From Microcella sp. (GTDB lineage: Bacteria > Actinomycetota > Actinomycetes > Actinomycetales > Microbacteriaceae): a DNA stretch of 64,000 nt. Positions 1 through 8,518 of the stretch are shown here, in pieces. The stretch spans positions 434,001 through 498,000 of the forward strand of contig NZ_CP075524.1 in assembly GCF_025808395.1 (NCBI RefSeq), read 5' to 3'. The translations under genes and the position numbers were made by a program. Under the pieces are notes generated by a model. That model worked only from the letters and a program-made list of their open reading frames with translations. It made no database searches and was not told the DNA's origin. Numbering within the stretch: position 1 is the stretch's first letter; each line of letters opens with the position of its first letter.

Positions 1-2
1 GA

Positions 3-1895
3 TGGCCGCTCGGCACGCGCCTCGAGGGCACCGTGAGACTCATCGGGCTCGAGCCCGCCGACGAGCGAGTGGCCCTCGTGCGATCGGTGTCGCCGCTGCA
101 GCCGGTCGGTGCTCCCGCGCCGCTGCTCGCCGTGACCGACGACCTGCGGGCAGGGTTTCTCGACCTCATGCAGCCCTTCGACGGCGACGGGGCCGATCTG
201 CTGCCGGGGCTCGCGATCGGCGACACGACCGCGGTGAGCGACGAGCTCGACTCGGCGATGAAGCGCAGCGCGCTGAGCCACCTCGTCGCCGTCTCTGGGT
301 CGAACTGCGCCATCGTCGTCGGGCTCGTGCTCGGGGTCGGCACGCTCGCACGGTGGCCTCGACCCGTGCGCGTGGTCGTCGCGCTGCTCGCGCTCGGCGG
401 GTTCGTCGTGCTCGTCACCCCCGAGCCGAGCGTCGTGCGCGCGGCCGTCATGGCCGCGGTCGTGCTGCTCGCGCTCGTGAGTGGAAGGCCCGCGCGGGGG
501 CTGCCGGTGCTGGGGCTCGCCGTGCTCGGCATCGTCGCGCTCGACCCGTGGATCTCGCGGGAATACGGCTTCAGCCTCTCGGTGCTCGCGACCGCGGCGC
601 TGCTCGTGCTCGCAGGCCCCATCGCCGAGAAGCTCAGGCGCGTCATGCCTGCACCGGTCTCGCTGTGGATCGCCGTGCCTCTCGCGGCGCAGCTCGCCTG
701 CCAGCCCGTGCTCATCATGCTCGCGCCCGAAGTGCCCCTCAGCGGGGTGCTCGCCAACATTCTCGCCGCCCCAGCGGCGCCCATCGCGACGATCGTCGGC
801 ATGATCGCGTGCCTGCTCGCCCCCATCGTGCCGCCCATCGCCGCACTCGTCGCCGCGATCGCGTGGGTGCCCTCGGCGTGGATCGCCGGCGTCGCGCACG
901 TGAGCTCGGGGCTGCCGGGGGCGCTGCTGCCGTGGCCCGAAGGGCTCGGCGGTGCACTGCTGCTCGGGGGCCTCACGGCGGCGGGGCTGCTCGCAGCCGG
1001 GGTGCCCGCTCGACTCGGAACTGTCGCGGTGCGGCGGGCGATCGCGGCACTGCTCGTCGTGTCGATCGTCGTCATCATGGGAGCGACCGCGGGGGTCGCG
1101 GCGCTGCGCACCCTCGGGCGCCCGCACGACTGGGTCTATGCGCAGTGCGACGTCGGGCAAGGCGACGCCGTGCTCGTGCGCAGCGGCGATGAGGTGGCAC
1201 TCATCGACACCGGCCCCCGTGCTGAGCCACTGCGGTCGTGCCTGTCGGCACTGGGCGTGCACCACATCGACCTGCTCGTGCTCACCCACTTCGACCTCGA
1301 CCACGTCGGAGCCGTCGACGTCGTCGCTGGCCGGGTCGATCGCGTCATCGTCGGCCCGACGGGGCGCGAGTTCGACGAGGGAGTCGTCGCGGCACTGCTC
1401 GACGCAGGCGCACAGGTCGACACCGTGGCCGATGGTGAGCGCGGCATGCTCGGCGACTGCGCGTGGCGGGTGCTGTGGCCTCCGACGCATCGCGGCATCG
1501 ACCCGGGCAACGACGCGAGCATCGTGCTCGCGATCGGCGGGCCGGGTTCGTCATGCCCGAGCATGCTCGCGCTCGGCGACCTCGACGAGACGACCCAGCG
1601 CATGCTCGCGAGCACGCACGACCTCGGCCGGTTCGACGTCGTCAAGGTGAGCCACCACGGCTCGCCCGACCAGTATCTCGAACTGTATCGGGCGGTGGCG
1701 GCACCCGTCGCCCTCATCGGCGTCGGGGCGGGCAATGGCTACGGCCACCCCGCTCCCGGGCTGCTCGCTGAACTCGAAGGGCTCGGCGCAGTGCTCGGCC
1801 GCAGCGACGAGCACGGGCTTGTGCTCGTGTCGACGGGCGAGGCGGGGCTGCGCGTGTGGCGCGAGCGGCTCTCGAGGGTCAGACCAGAGAACTAG
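3..1895 (+). CDS. comEC: ComEC/Rec2-family DNA uptake channel, 5' truncated by the window
   Basis: The reading frame is open from the window edge, so the true start lies upstream; the GTG at 33 is only an internal valine. The first ~330 residues seen are a string of hydrophobic helices (Competence domain), expected to form the membrane channel that passes single-stranded DNA. From about residue 365 (counted from 33) there is a soluble metallo-beta-lactamase-like domain with DVGQGDA, LIDTGP, a THFDLDHVGA metal motif near residue 415 and VSHHGS near 538. In this family that domain is proposed to degrade the non-transported strand. holA follows 36 bp downstream, a common comEC-holA arrangement. 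Family assignment is firm; whether the organism is transformable is not shown by the sequence. Confidence 0.93.
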   Translation, partial: WPLGTRLEGTVRLIGLEPADERVALVRSVSPLQPVGAPAPLLAVTDDLRAGFLDLMQPFDGDGADLLPGLAIGDTTAVSDELDSAMKRSALSHLVAVSGSNCAIVVGLVLGVGTLARWPRPVRVVVALLALGGFVVLVTPEPSVVRAAVMAAVVLLALVSGRPARGLPVLGLAVLGIVALDPWISREYGFSLSVLATAALLVLAGPIAEKLRRVMPAPVSLWIAVPLAAQLACQPVLIMLAPEVPLSGVLANILAAPAAPIATIVGMIACLLAPIVPPIAALVAAIAWVPSAWIAGVAHVSSGLPGALLPWPEGLGGALLLGGLTAAGLLAAGVPARLGTVAVRRAIAALLVVSIVVIMGATAGVAALRTLGRPHDWVYAQCDVGQGDAVLVRSGDEVALIDTGPRAEPLRSCLSALGVHHIDLLVLTHFDLDHVGAVDVVAGRVDRVIVGPTGREFDEGVVAALLDAGAQVDTVADGERGMLGDCAWRVLWPPTHRGIDPGNDASIVLAIGGPGSSCPSMLALGDLDETTQRMLASTHDLGRFDVVKVSHHGSPDQYLELYRAVAAPVALIGVGAGNGYGHPAPGLLAELEGLGAVLGRSDEHGLVLVSTGEAGLRVWRERLSRVRPEN

Positions 1896-1931
1896 TCTGA
1901 GAGAGCACACGTCGACGCCGAGAGGAGCCCC

Positions 1932-2960
1932 ATGGCTGCGCCGAAGAAGTCATCGAGCGCGCGGGCGTCGGCGAGCATCCCGCAGGTCGCCTGGCACCAG
2001 ATTCGCGCAGCACCGATCGTGCTCGTGAGCGGCCCCGAAGGGTTTCTCGCCGAGCGGGCGAGTCGTCAGTTGCGCGATGCCCTGCGTGACGTCGACGCGA
2101 GCCTCGAGGTGCACGATGTCATGGCCGATAGCTATGCGCCGGGCGAGCTCATGACCCTCGCGAGCCCGTCGCTGTTCGGCGAGCCGAGGCTGATCAGGGT
2201 CGACGGGGCGTCGACGATGAACGACGCCTTTCTGCAGGAGGCGCTGGAGTATCTCGAGGCTCCGGCCGACGACACGGTGCTGCTCATCCGCCACGGCGGG
2301 GGAGTGCGCGGCAAGAAGCTGCTCGACGCCATCAGGTCGGGGGTCGGCGGCGGCATCGAGGTGGTCTGCGCCGAGCTCAAGCGCGACTCAGACCGCGCCG
2401 ATTTCGCGGCCGCCGAGTTTCGGCACGCCGGGCGCCCCATCGCGCCCGCCGCGCTGCGCGCTCTCGTCAGCGCGTTCACCGACGACCTCGCCGAGCTGGC
2501 CGGAGCCTGCCAGCAGCTCATCGCCGACACCGACGGCGACATCACCGAGCAGACCGTCGCCCGCTACTACGGCGGACGCGTTGAGACCAACGCCTTCGCG
2601 GTGGCAGACGCGGCGATCGCGGGGCGGCACGGCGAAGCACTGGGGCTGCTGCGGCACGCGCTCGCGACGGGAGCAGACCCCGTGCCGATGGTCGCCGCGT
2701 TCGCCATGAAGCTGCGCACGATGGCCAAGGTCGGGGGCACGCGCGGCGCGGGCGGCCAGGTGGCGTCGACGCTGGGCCTCGCACCGTGGCAGGTCGACCG
2801 CGCCCGGCGAGACCTGCAGGGCTGGGACGAAGCGGGACTCGGGCGCGCGATTCTCGCCGCCGCCGAGACCGATGCTGCCGTCAAGGGCGCGAGCCGCGAC
2901 CCGGTCTACGCGCTCGAGACCCTCGTGCGCACGGTCGCGGCCCGAGGGCACGAGCTGTAG
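1932..2960 (+). CDS. holA: DNA polymerase III delta subunit
   Basis: A 342-residue protein with the N-terminal LVSGPEGFLAERA segment and the helical C-terminal region of HolA. The delta subunit opens the beta clamp within the clamp loader so that the clamp can be placed on primed DNA. As expected for delta, the Walker A lysine motif of an active AAA+ ATPase is absent. The ATG at 1932 follows GAGAGGAGCCCC, a clear ribosome binding site. It lies 36 bp after comEC and 415 bp before the convergent rpsT, with the two genes separated by a palindromic region. HolA downstream of comEC and upstream of rpsT is a widely conserved actinobacterial order. Confidence 0.93.
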   Translation: MAAPKKSSSARASASIPQVAWHQIRAAPIVLVSGPEGFLAERASRQLRDALRDVDASLEVHDVMADSYAPGELMTLASPSLFGEPRLIRVDGASTMNDAFLQEALEYLEAPADDTVLLIRHGGGVRGKKLLDAIRSGVGGGIEVVCAELKRDSDRADFAAAEFRHAGRPIAPAALRALVSAFTDDLAELAGACQQLIADTDGDITEQTVARYYGGRVETNAFAVADAAIAGRHGEALGLLRHALATGADPVPMVAAFAMKLRTMAKVGGTRGAGGQVASTLGLAPWQVDRARRDLQGWDEAGLGRAILAAAETDAAVKGASRDPVYALETLVRTVAARGHEL

Positions 2961-3100
2961 AAGCGCTCGAGTAGCGCCGTCCGCTCGCCGCGAGCATCGC
3001 GCATCGCGCACGGGGTTCGCTCGCCGCCCGCCCGCCCGCCCGCCGCGCACGTTGCCTGCTCTCCGCACGTGTCACGAGCGGCTCGTGTCGCCCATCGCGT

Positions 3101-3174
3101 GTCAACAAGTGCGTCGATCGGGCACTTGTTGCGCTGGTTGCCGGTGACCGACCCAACAAGTGCCCGATCGACGC
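3101..3174. repeat. Perfect 21-bp inverted repeat (IR-A) between convergent genes
   Basis: The arms 3111-3131 and 3154-3174 are exact reverse complements over 21 bp, with a 22-nt loop. A third, shorter copy of the CAACAAGTGC part at 3103-3112 can pair with 3122-3131 instead, giving an alternative hairpin. It sits between holA (+) and rpsT (-), where a two-way terminator is plausible, but there is no T-run beside either arm. The arms are less GC-rich than the surroundings. The rest of 2961-3375 holds no gene: C-rich low-complexity DNA at about 3221-3320 and the rpsT terminator. Confidence 0.8.
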
Positions 3175-3220
3175 GCGAACTGGCGCGGTGCGAGTCGAGC
3201 AGTAATCCCACGGCAAGTGC

Positions 3221-3320
3221 GCGCACCCTCCCGTCGCCCCGCGCACCAGCCCCCGCCCCGCGCGCCCTCGCGTCGCCCCGCCCAACAGCCCCCGCCCCGC
3301 CCAACATCGCCCCCGCGACA
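3221..3320. repeat. C-rich low-complexity tract
   Basis: Short irregular repeats of CGCCCCGC, CAGCCCCCGCCC and CCCAACA fill this part of the holA-rpsT spacer. Open frames here exist only because of the base composition. No protein or RNA gene is recognised. Confidence 0.5.
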
Positions 3321-3326
3321 CAACAA

Positions 3327-3355
3327 CGCCCCCGCCGGGCGAACCGGCGAGGGCG
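3327..3355 (-). terminator. Rho-independent terminator of rpsT
   Basis: Read on the minus strand just after the rpsT stop, 3355-3344 pairs with 3338-3327 as a 12-bp GC stem with one G-T wobble around a five-base loop. It is followed by TTGTTGTGT. The position, 20 bp past rpsT, fits a terminator for this gene. Confidence 0.75.
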
Positions 3356-3375
3356 TTGAGTCGTGCGGGTGAAAC

Positions 3376-3636
3376 TTAGAGCGCTGCGACCTGCTTGGCG
3401 ATTGACGACTTGCGGTTCGCCGCCTGGTTCTCGTGGATGACGCCCTTGCTCACAGCCTTGTCGAGCTTCTTGGTCGCCGTCTTGAGCGCGGTCTCGGCCG
3501 TGGCCTTGTCGCCTGCGGCGATGGCCTCGTTGGTGCGGCGGATCGCCGTCTTGAGCTCGCTCTTGATGGCCTTGTTGCGCTCTTGCGCTTTGAGGTTGGT
3601 CTTGATGCGCTTGATCTGCGACTTGATGTTTGCCAC
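3376..3636 (-). CDS. rpsT: 30S ribosomal protein S20
   Basis: An 86-residue, lysine-rich protein beginning with VANIKSQIKRIKTN, the S20 signature, and ending with ENQAANRKSSIAKQVAAL. S20 binds 16S rRNA early in 30S assembly. The GTG at 3636-3634 is chosen because translation from it gives the canonical S20 N-terminus; an open frame continues upstream to 4077 but has no similarity to anything and runs antisense into lepA. It is divergent from lepA, with about 170 bp between the two starts, the usual actinobacterial arrangement. Confidence 0.96.
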   Translation of the reverse strand: MANIKSQIKRIKTNLKAQERNKAIKSELKTAIRRTNEAIAAGDKATAETALKTATKKLDKAVSKGVIHENQAANRKSSIAKQVAAL

Positions 3637-3808
3637 GTGTGTGCTTTCTTCTTCAGGAACGGTGTGAGTGTGGCGGCGGGGAGGCGAACTGATCCCAGCC
3701 GCATTCCGTGTCGAAAGAGAGAGGGCTTTCTGACACGCAAGCCAACAGACGACATTACCAGGTGCATCGTGCGATCGGCCACTCGCACGCATGGGAGAAT
3801 GGTCGGCA

Positions 3809-5683
3809 ATGTCTCCCCGCGCCCACACCGCTCTCGCCCCCGCCGCGACCGACCCGACGCTGATTCGCAACTTCTGCATCATCGCGCACATCGACCACGG
3901 CAAGTCGACCCTTGCCGACCGCATGCTCGGCATCACGGGCATCGTCAGCGACCGGCAGGCCCGCGAGCAGTATCTCGACCGTATGGATATCGAGCGCGAG
4001 CGCGGCATCACGATCAAGTCGCAAGCGGTGCGCATGCCGTGGGCGCTTCTGCCGGCAGACGGCGGCAAGCCCGTCACCTACGCCCTGAACATGATCGACA
4101 CTCCTGGCCACGTCGACTTCACCTATGAGGTGAGCCGCAGCCTGGCGGCCTGCGAGGGTGCGATCTTGCTCGTCGACGCCGCGCAGGGCATCGAGGCTCA
4201 GACTCTGGCGAACCTCTACTTGGCGCTCGAGAACGATCTGACGATCATCCCGGTGCTCAACAAAATCGACTTGCCTGCAGCCGACCCCGAGAAGTATGCG
4301 AAAGAGCTCGCGAGCCTCATCGGCGGGTCGCCTGACGATGTGCTGCGCGTGAGCGGCAAGACGGGTGAGGGTGTGAGCGAGCTGCTCGACACGGTGGTCG
4401 AGCTGATTCCGGCACCGAAGGGCGACCCCGAGGCTCCCGCCCGCGCGATGATCTTCGACTCGGTCTACGACGCCTACCGCGGCGTCATCACCTATGTGCG
4501 CATGGTCGACGGGCTGCTGAGCCCGCGCGAGCGCATTCAGATGATGTCGACGCGCGCCACTCACGAGCTGCTCGAGATCGGGGTGAGTTCGCCCGAGCCG
4601 GTGCCGAGCAAGGGTTTGGGGGTCGGCGAGGTCGGCTACCTCATCACGGGTGTGAAAGACGTGCGCCTGTCGAAGGTCGGCGACACGATCACGAACGCGC
4701 AGAAGCCGGCGACTGAGGCGCTGCCCGGCTACACCGACCCGAAGCCGATGGTGTTCTCGGGGCTCTACCCGATCGACGGCAGCGACTATCCGGTGCTGCG
4801 CGAGGCGCTCGACAAGTTGAAGCTCTCTGACGCGTCGCTCAACTATGAGCCTGAGACGTCGGTGGCGCTCGGCTTCGGGTTCCGTTGCGGGTTCTTGGGG
4901 CTGCTGCACCTCGAGATCGTCACGGAGCGGCTCGAGCGCGAGTTCGGCCTCGATCTGATCTCGACCGCGCCGAGCGTGACCTACGAGGTGACGACGGACG
5001 ACAAGAAGCACTTCACAGTGACGAACCCGAGCGAGTTTCCGACGGGCGCGAAGGTCGCGTCGGTGCGCGAGCCGATGGTGAAAGCGGCCATTCTGGCGCC
5101 GAAAGACTATGTGGGCACGATCATGGAGCTCTGCCAGAGCCGCCGCGGAACCCTCATCGGCATGGACTACCTCGGTGAAGACCGGGTCGAAATCAAGTAC
5201 ACGATGCCGCTCGGCGAGATCGTCTTCGATTTCTTCGACCACTTGAAGAGCAAGACGGCCGGCTACGCGAGCCTCGACTATGAGCCTTCGGGCGATCAGG
5301 AGGCCGACCTCGTGAAGGTCGACATTCTGCTGCAGGGTGAGGCGGTCGATGCGTTCAGTGCGATCGTGCACCGCGAGAAGGCCTATGCCTACGGGGTGCT
5401 CATGACCGAGCGGTTGAAGAAGCTCATTCCGCGGCAGCAGTTCGAGGTGCCGATTCAGGCGGCGATCGGGGCGCGCATCATCGCGCGCGAGTCGATCAGC
5501 GCGATGCGCAAAGACGTGCTCGCCAAGTGCTACGGCGGTGACATCACCCGCAAGCGCAAACTGCTCGAGAAGCAGAAAGAGGGCAAGAAGCGCATGAAGA
5601 TGGTGGGCCGAGTCGAGGTGCCGCAAGAGGCGTTCATCGCGGCGCTGTCTGGTGACGTCGAGAAGGCGAAAGAGAAGAAGTAG
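3809..5683 (+). CDS. lepA: Elongation factor 4 (back-translocating GTPase)
   Basis: A 624-residue translational GTPase. It has AHIDHGKST (G1), the RGITIKSQAV switch region, DTPGHVDF (G3) and NKIDLP (G4), then the EF-G-like domains and the LepA-specific C-terminal domain with GGDITRKRKLLEKQKEGKKRMK. LepA acts on ribosomes, promoting back-translocation or 30S maturation. The ATG at 3809 is preferred over the ATG at 3791 because GGGAGA lies about ten bases upstream and the known N-terminus is short; 3791 has no ribosome binding site. The following DUF1990 gene begins 10 bp after the stop. Confidence 0.95.
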   Translation: MSPRAHTALAPAATDPTLIRNFCIIAHIDHGKSTLADRMLGITGIVSDRQAREQYLDRMDIERERGITIKSQAVRMPWALLPADGGKPVTYALNMIDTPGHVDFTYEVSRSLAACEGAILLVDAAQGIEAQTLANLYLALENDLTIIPVLNKIDLPAADPEKYAKELASLIGGSPDDVLRVSGKTGEGVSELLDTVVELIPAPKGDPEAPARAMIFDSVYDAYRGVITYVRMVDGLLSPRERIQMMSTRATHELLEIGVSSPEPVPSKGLGVGEVGYLITGVKDVRLSKVGDTITNAQKPATEALPGYTDPKPMVFSGLYPIDGSDYPVLREALDKLKLSDASLNYEPETSVALGFGFRCGFLGLLHLEIVTERLEREFGLDLISTAPSVTYEVTTDDKKHFTVTNPSEFPTGAKVASVREPMVKAAILAPKDYVGTIMELCQSRRGTLIGMDYLGEDRVEIKYTMPLGEIVFDFFDHLKSKTAGYASLDYEPSGDQEADLVKVDILLQGEAVDAFSAIVHREKAYAYGVLMTERLKKLIPRQQFEVPIQAAIGARIIARESISAMRKDVLAKCYGGDITRKRKLLEKQKEGKKRMKMVGRVEVPQEAFIAALSGDVEKAKEKK

Positions 5684-5693
5684 GGCAGGGCTC

Positions 5694-6212
5694 GTGGATG
5701 CTGCGCCGAGGCCCCCGCTGACCTACACGCCGCACGGCGGCAGTCTCGACCTCGACCCGGCGAGCGTGCCCGAGGGGTTTCGAGTCTTTCGGCACGAGGC
5801 CGTGATCGGCTCGGGGCCCGAGCGGTGGGCCTCGGCAGCGGATGCCGTGCTCGAGTGGGCGCTGCAGCGTGGGGCGGGCATCCGCGTCAGCACTGCCCGT
5901 GTCGAAGTCGGTGACGATGTCACGCTCAAGATTCCGGTGCTGGGAGTTATTCCGCTGCGGGCATACGCTCGCGTGCTGGCGACCGTCGACGAGCCCGACC
6001 GCCGAGGGCTCGTCTACGGAACCCTGCCGGGGCACCCCGAACGTGGCGAAGAGGCCTTTCTCGTCACGATCGACGATGCGGGGTCGGTGCGCCTCGTCGT
6101 GCAGGGATTCTCGCGACCGTCGCCGGGCATCTGGATGCTCGGCGCGCCCCTGCTGCGCCTCGTGCAGTCGATCTACACGCGTCGCTACCTGCGCGCACTC
6201 GCGTCGCACTGA
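5694..6212 (+). CDS. DUF1990 family protein, first of two
   Basis: A 172-residue protein from the GTG at 5694, which has AGGGCAGGG just upstream; an alternative start at 5652 would overlap lepA by 32 bp. Features shared with the next gene are a Tyr-Thr N-terminus (LTYTPHGG), GFRVFRHEAVIGSGPERW, YGTLPGHPERGEEAFLV and a C-terminal Arg-rich tail with RYLRAL. This pattern matches DUF1990, a family without established function that is related to START-like folds. It may be co-transcribed with lepA. No catalytic motif can be assigned. Confidence 0.75.
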   Translation: MDAAPRPPLTYTPHGGSLDLDPASVPEGFRVFRHEAVIGSGPERWASAADAVLEWALQRGAGIRVSTARVEVGDDVTLKIPVLGVIPLRAYARVLATVDEPDRRGLVYGTLPGHPERGEEAFLVTIDDAGSVRLVVQGFSRPSPGIWMLGAPLLRLVQSIYTRRYLRALASH

Positions 6213-6263
6213 CATGCACCGACCACCTCGCGCCCGGAGAGCGGGGTTCCCGGTGCCCCTTGC

Positions 6264-6333
6264 AGTTGTTCCCGAACTGTAGGAAGGGGGTGGGCGGCGT
6301 AGCTCGCCACAATCCTACAGTTCGGGAACAACT
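6264..6333. repeat. Perfect 21-bp inverted repeat (IR-B)
   Basis: Arms 6264-6284 and 6313-6333 are exact reverse complements with a 28-nt loop. The arm includes AGTTGTTCCCGAACTG, AT-richer than the surrounding DNA. It lies between the two same-strand DUF1990 genes. It could terminate the lepA transcript, but no T-run follows. The remainder of 6213-6455 holds repeated CTCCGAGAC/CTCCGAAAC-like words at about 6332-6400 and no gene. Confidence 0.8.
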
Positions 6334-6442
6334 CCGAGACGATCGCGCTCCTCTCCGAGAACCGCGCACGTCTCCGAAACGAGCGAGCCTCTCCGAGACA
6401 AGCGCGCACCCCTCCGCAGTCTCGCGCGCCGGCTGCGCGCTC

Positions 6443-6448
6443 TACGCT
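6443..6448 (+). promoter_or_regulatory. -10 box TACGCT, leaderless start of the second DUF1990 gene
   Basis: TACGCT is followed by seven bases and the GTG at 6456, the spacing of an actinobacterial leaderless transcript. No ribosome binding site is present. Confidence 0.6.
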
Positions 6449-6455
6449 GAGACTT

Positions 6456-7127
6456 GTGAGCATCGATCGCCAGCGCCTGCAGCAACCGGTGACCTATGCC
6501 GCCGTCGGGGCCAGCCAGGCGCCTGACCTCATGCAGTACCCGCCGGCGGGCTATCGTCCGCTCGAGCGTCGGGGGCGCGTCGGCCATGGCGACGAGCGGT
6601 GGGCGCATGCTGTCGACGAGCTGCTGACCGGGGGCGTGTATCGCGGAGCGGGCATGGGCGTGCGCATCACGCCCGTCGCGGCGACGGATGCTCAACTCGA
6701 GTATCAGCCCGTCGAGTTCGACGGCGCGGGCGAGCCCGTCGAAGCCGCACAGGTCGGCACGATCGACGAGGTCTACACCGGCCGAGGTGACCGTCAACTG
6801 CGCCCGGGCGACGTCATCGTCGTGGGCTGGCAGGTCGGCCGGCAGATCTGGTTGCCGCTGCCCACTCGCGTCGTGCTGCTCGAGCATGAGACCGAGCGCG
6901 TCATGTACGCCGTCGGAACCCTGCCAGGGCATCCATTCTCAGGGGAAGAATCGTTCACGCTCGACCAGACCGACGACGGCTCGGTGTGGCTCACCGTGCG
7001 CAGCTTCGCGCGGCCGGCCTCCTGGTGGGGGTGGCCGCTGCTGCCCGGCCTGCTGCTGGCCCGAGCGCTCATCGCCCGCCGGTTTCTGCGCGCCCTCAGC
7101 GGCCCGATCACGACACAGCAAGCCTGA
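6456..7127 (+). CDS. DUF1990 family protein, second of two
   Basis: A 223-residue protein paralogous to the preceding gene. It shares LTGGVYRGAGMGV (compare LQRGAGIRV), VGTLPGHPFSGEESFTL (compare YGTLPGHPERGEEAFLV), VRSFARPASWW and a C-terminal RRFLRALSG. It carries an extra insertion around residues 70-120 that the shorter paralogue lacks. The GTG at 6456 is supported by a -10 box seven bases upstream. Function is unknown. Two adjacent diverged copies suggest an old tandem duplication, now separated by IR-B. Confidence 0.75.
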   Translation: MSIDRQRLQQPVTYAAVGASQAPDLMQYPPAGYRPLERRGRVGHGDERWAHAVDELLTGGVYRGAGMGVRITPVAATDAQLEYQPVEFDGAGEPVEAAQVGTIDEVYTGRGDRQLRPGDVIVVGWQVGRQIWLPLPTRVVLLEHETERVMYAVGTLPGHPFSGEESFTLDQTDDGSVWLTVRSFARPASWWGWPLLPGLLLARALIARRFLRALSGPITTQQA

Positions 7128-7129
7128 CG

Positions 7130-7135
7130 TACGCT
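7130..7135 (+). promoter_or_regulatory. -10 box TACGCT, leaderless start
   Basis: TACGCT, seven bases (GTAGCCG), then the ATG at 7143. This suggests that the membrane protein and ribF are transcribed from here without a leader. Confidence 0.6.
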
Positions 7136-7142
7136 GTAGCCG

Positions 7143-7577
7143 ATGATCGACGAACCCCGCCCGACCAGTGCCGGCATCGGCCGCGTGCTCATCGCCGTCT
7201 ACGCGATACTCGCGCTCGCCGCACTTGGCCGATCTGCCTACCAGATCGCCACCAAGTTCGACGAAGCGCCCCTCGCCTACGCGCTCTCGGCGCTCGCCGC
7301 CCTGGTCTATGTGCTCGCCACCGTCGCCCTCATCGCCCGAGGCAGAGCGTGGTTTCGGGTCGCCGTCATCGCGATCGCCTTCGAACTCGTGGGCGTGCTC
7401 GCCGTCGGCGCTGTGAGCCTGCTGCAGCCCGAACTCTTTCCGGCAGACACCGTGTGGTCGGCGTTCGGGCGCGGCTACCTGTTCATACCTCTCGTGCTGC
7501 CCGTGCTCGGGCTGCTGTGGCTGCGTCGAGTGGCACGAGCGACCTCGACCCCGAACACCGCCGCGGTGACGACATGA
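7143..7577 (+). CDS. Four-helix membrane protein of unknown function
   Basis: A 144-residue protein with four predicted membrane helices (about residues 13-33, 43-66, 72-95 and 112-129) separated by short charged loops. No family is recognised. Its stop overlaps the ribF start by four bases (ATGA), so the two are translationally coupled. Small membrane proteins in this position are common in related actinobacteria, but no link with riboflavin or FAD metabolism is visible in the sequence. Confidence 0.8.
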   Translation: MIDEPRPTSAGIGRVLIAVYAILALAALGRSAYQIATKFDEAPLAYALSALAALVYVLATVALIARGRAWFRVAVIAIAFELVGVLAVGAVSLLQPELFPADTVWSAFGRGYLFIPLVLPVLGLLWLRRVARATSTPNTAAVTT

Positions 7578-8518
7578 CCGGCCGCGTGATCTACGGCATC
7601 GACACCCTGCCGCACGACAGCCGGCCGAGCGCCGTCACCATCGGCAAGTTCGACGGCGTGCATCGCGGGCACCGAGCCGTGCTCGAACGCCTCACCGCCG
7701 ACGCCGCCGGGCGCCGCACCGTCGTCATCACCTTCGACCGGCACCCCGACGCCGTGCTGCGTCCCGAGACGGCGCCCGAACCGCTGCTGAGCATCGACCA
7801 GAAGACCGAAGCACTCGTCGACACCGGCGTCGACCTTGTCGTCGTGCTGCCCTTCACCCCAGAGTTCGCCGCGCTGACCGCCGACGAGTTCGTCGATCGG
7901 GTGCTCGTCGACGGCCTCAGCGCCGCCCACGTGCTCGTCGGCGCCGACTTCCGCTACGGCTCGCGCGGCACCGGCACCGTCGACACCCTGCGCGCGGCCG
8001 GCGAGCGAGCGGCGTTCACCGTCGCCCTCGTCGACGACGTGTGCGAGCACGACGGCACGCGCATCTCATCCACCGGCATTCGCGGCATGCTCGCCACCGG
8101 CCTCATCGCCGAAGCGACCGAAGCGCTCGGCCGGCCGCACCGCATCCGCTCGCTCGTCGTGCACGGGCACCAGCGCGGGCGCGACCTCGGCTACCCGACC
8201 GCCAACCTCGCGCACGACGCCGAAGGCTACATTCCCGCCGACGGCGTCTACGCCTGCTGGCTGCACGTCGGCGGCGAACGGTACGGCGCCGCCGTGTCGA
8301 TCGGCAACAACCCGACGTTCGGCGACGTGCCCGAGAAGACCGTCGAAGCGCACGCGATCGACGCGCATCTCGACCTCTATGACCAGCGCGTCGAACTCGA
8401 GTTCGTCGACTATGTGCGCCCCATGCACAAGTTCGCCTCGGCTGACGCGCTCGCCGAGCAGATGGGCCGCGACGAGCTCGTCATTCGCTCGACCCTGGGG
8501 CTGCCAGCGCCACGTTAG
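7574..8518 (+). CDS. ribF: Bifunctional riboflavin kinase / FAD synthetase
   Basis: A 314-residue enzyme that makes FMN from riboflavin and ATP and then adenylylates FMN to FAD. The N-terminal nucleotidyl-transferase module has VTIGKFDGVHRGHRAVL (about residues 18-34). The C-terminal kinase module has VVHGHQRGRDLGYPTANL near residues 195-212 with the conserved GYPTAN metal/ATP motif. The ATG at 7574 overlaps the preceding stop. The stop at 8518 overlaps by four bases the stop of the convergent gene at 8515. Length and domain order are normal for the family. Confidence 0.95.
   Translation: MTGRVIYGIDTLPHDSRPSAVTIGKFDGVHRGHRAVLERLTADAAGRRTVVITFDRHPDAVLRPETAPEPLLSIDQKTEALVDTGVDLVVVLPFTPEFAALTADEFVDRVLVDGLSAAHVLVGADFRYGSRGTGTVDTLRAAGERAAFTVALVDDVCEHDGTRISSTGIRGMLATGLIAEATEALGRPHRIRSLVVHGHQRGRDLGYPTANLAHDAEGYIPADGVYACWLHVGGERYGAAVSIGNNPTFGDVPEKTVEAHAIDAHLDLYDQRVELEFVDYVRPMHKFASADALAEQMGRDELVIRSTLGLPAPR

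Noticed and set aside
3755..5626. 623-codon open frame antisense to lepA
   Set aside because: Its translation is Arg/His/Leu-rich with no family motif, it lies wholly opposite a conserved gene, and high-GC third-position bias produces such frames.
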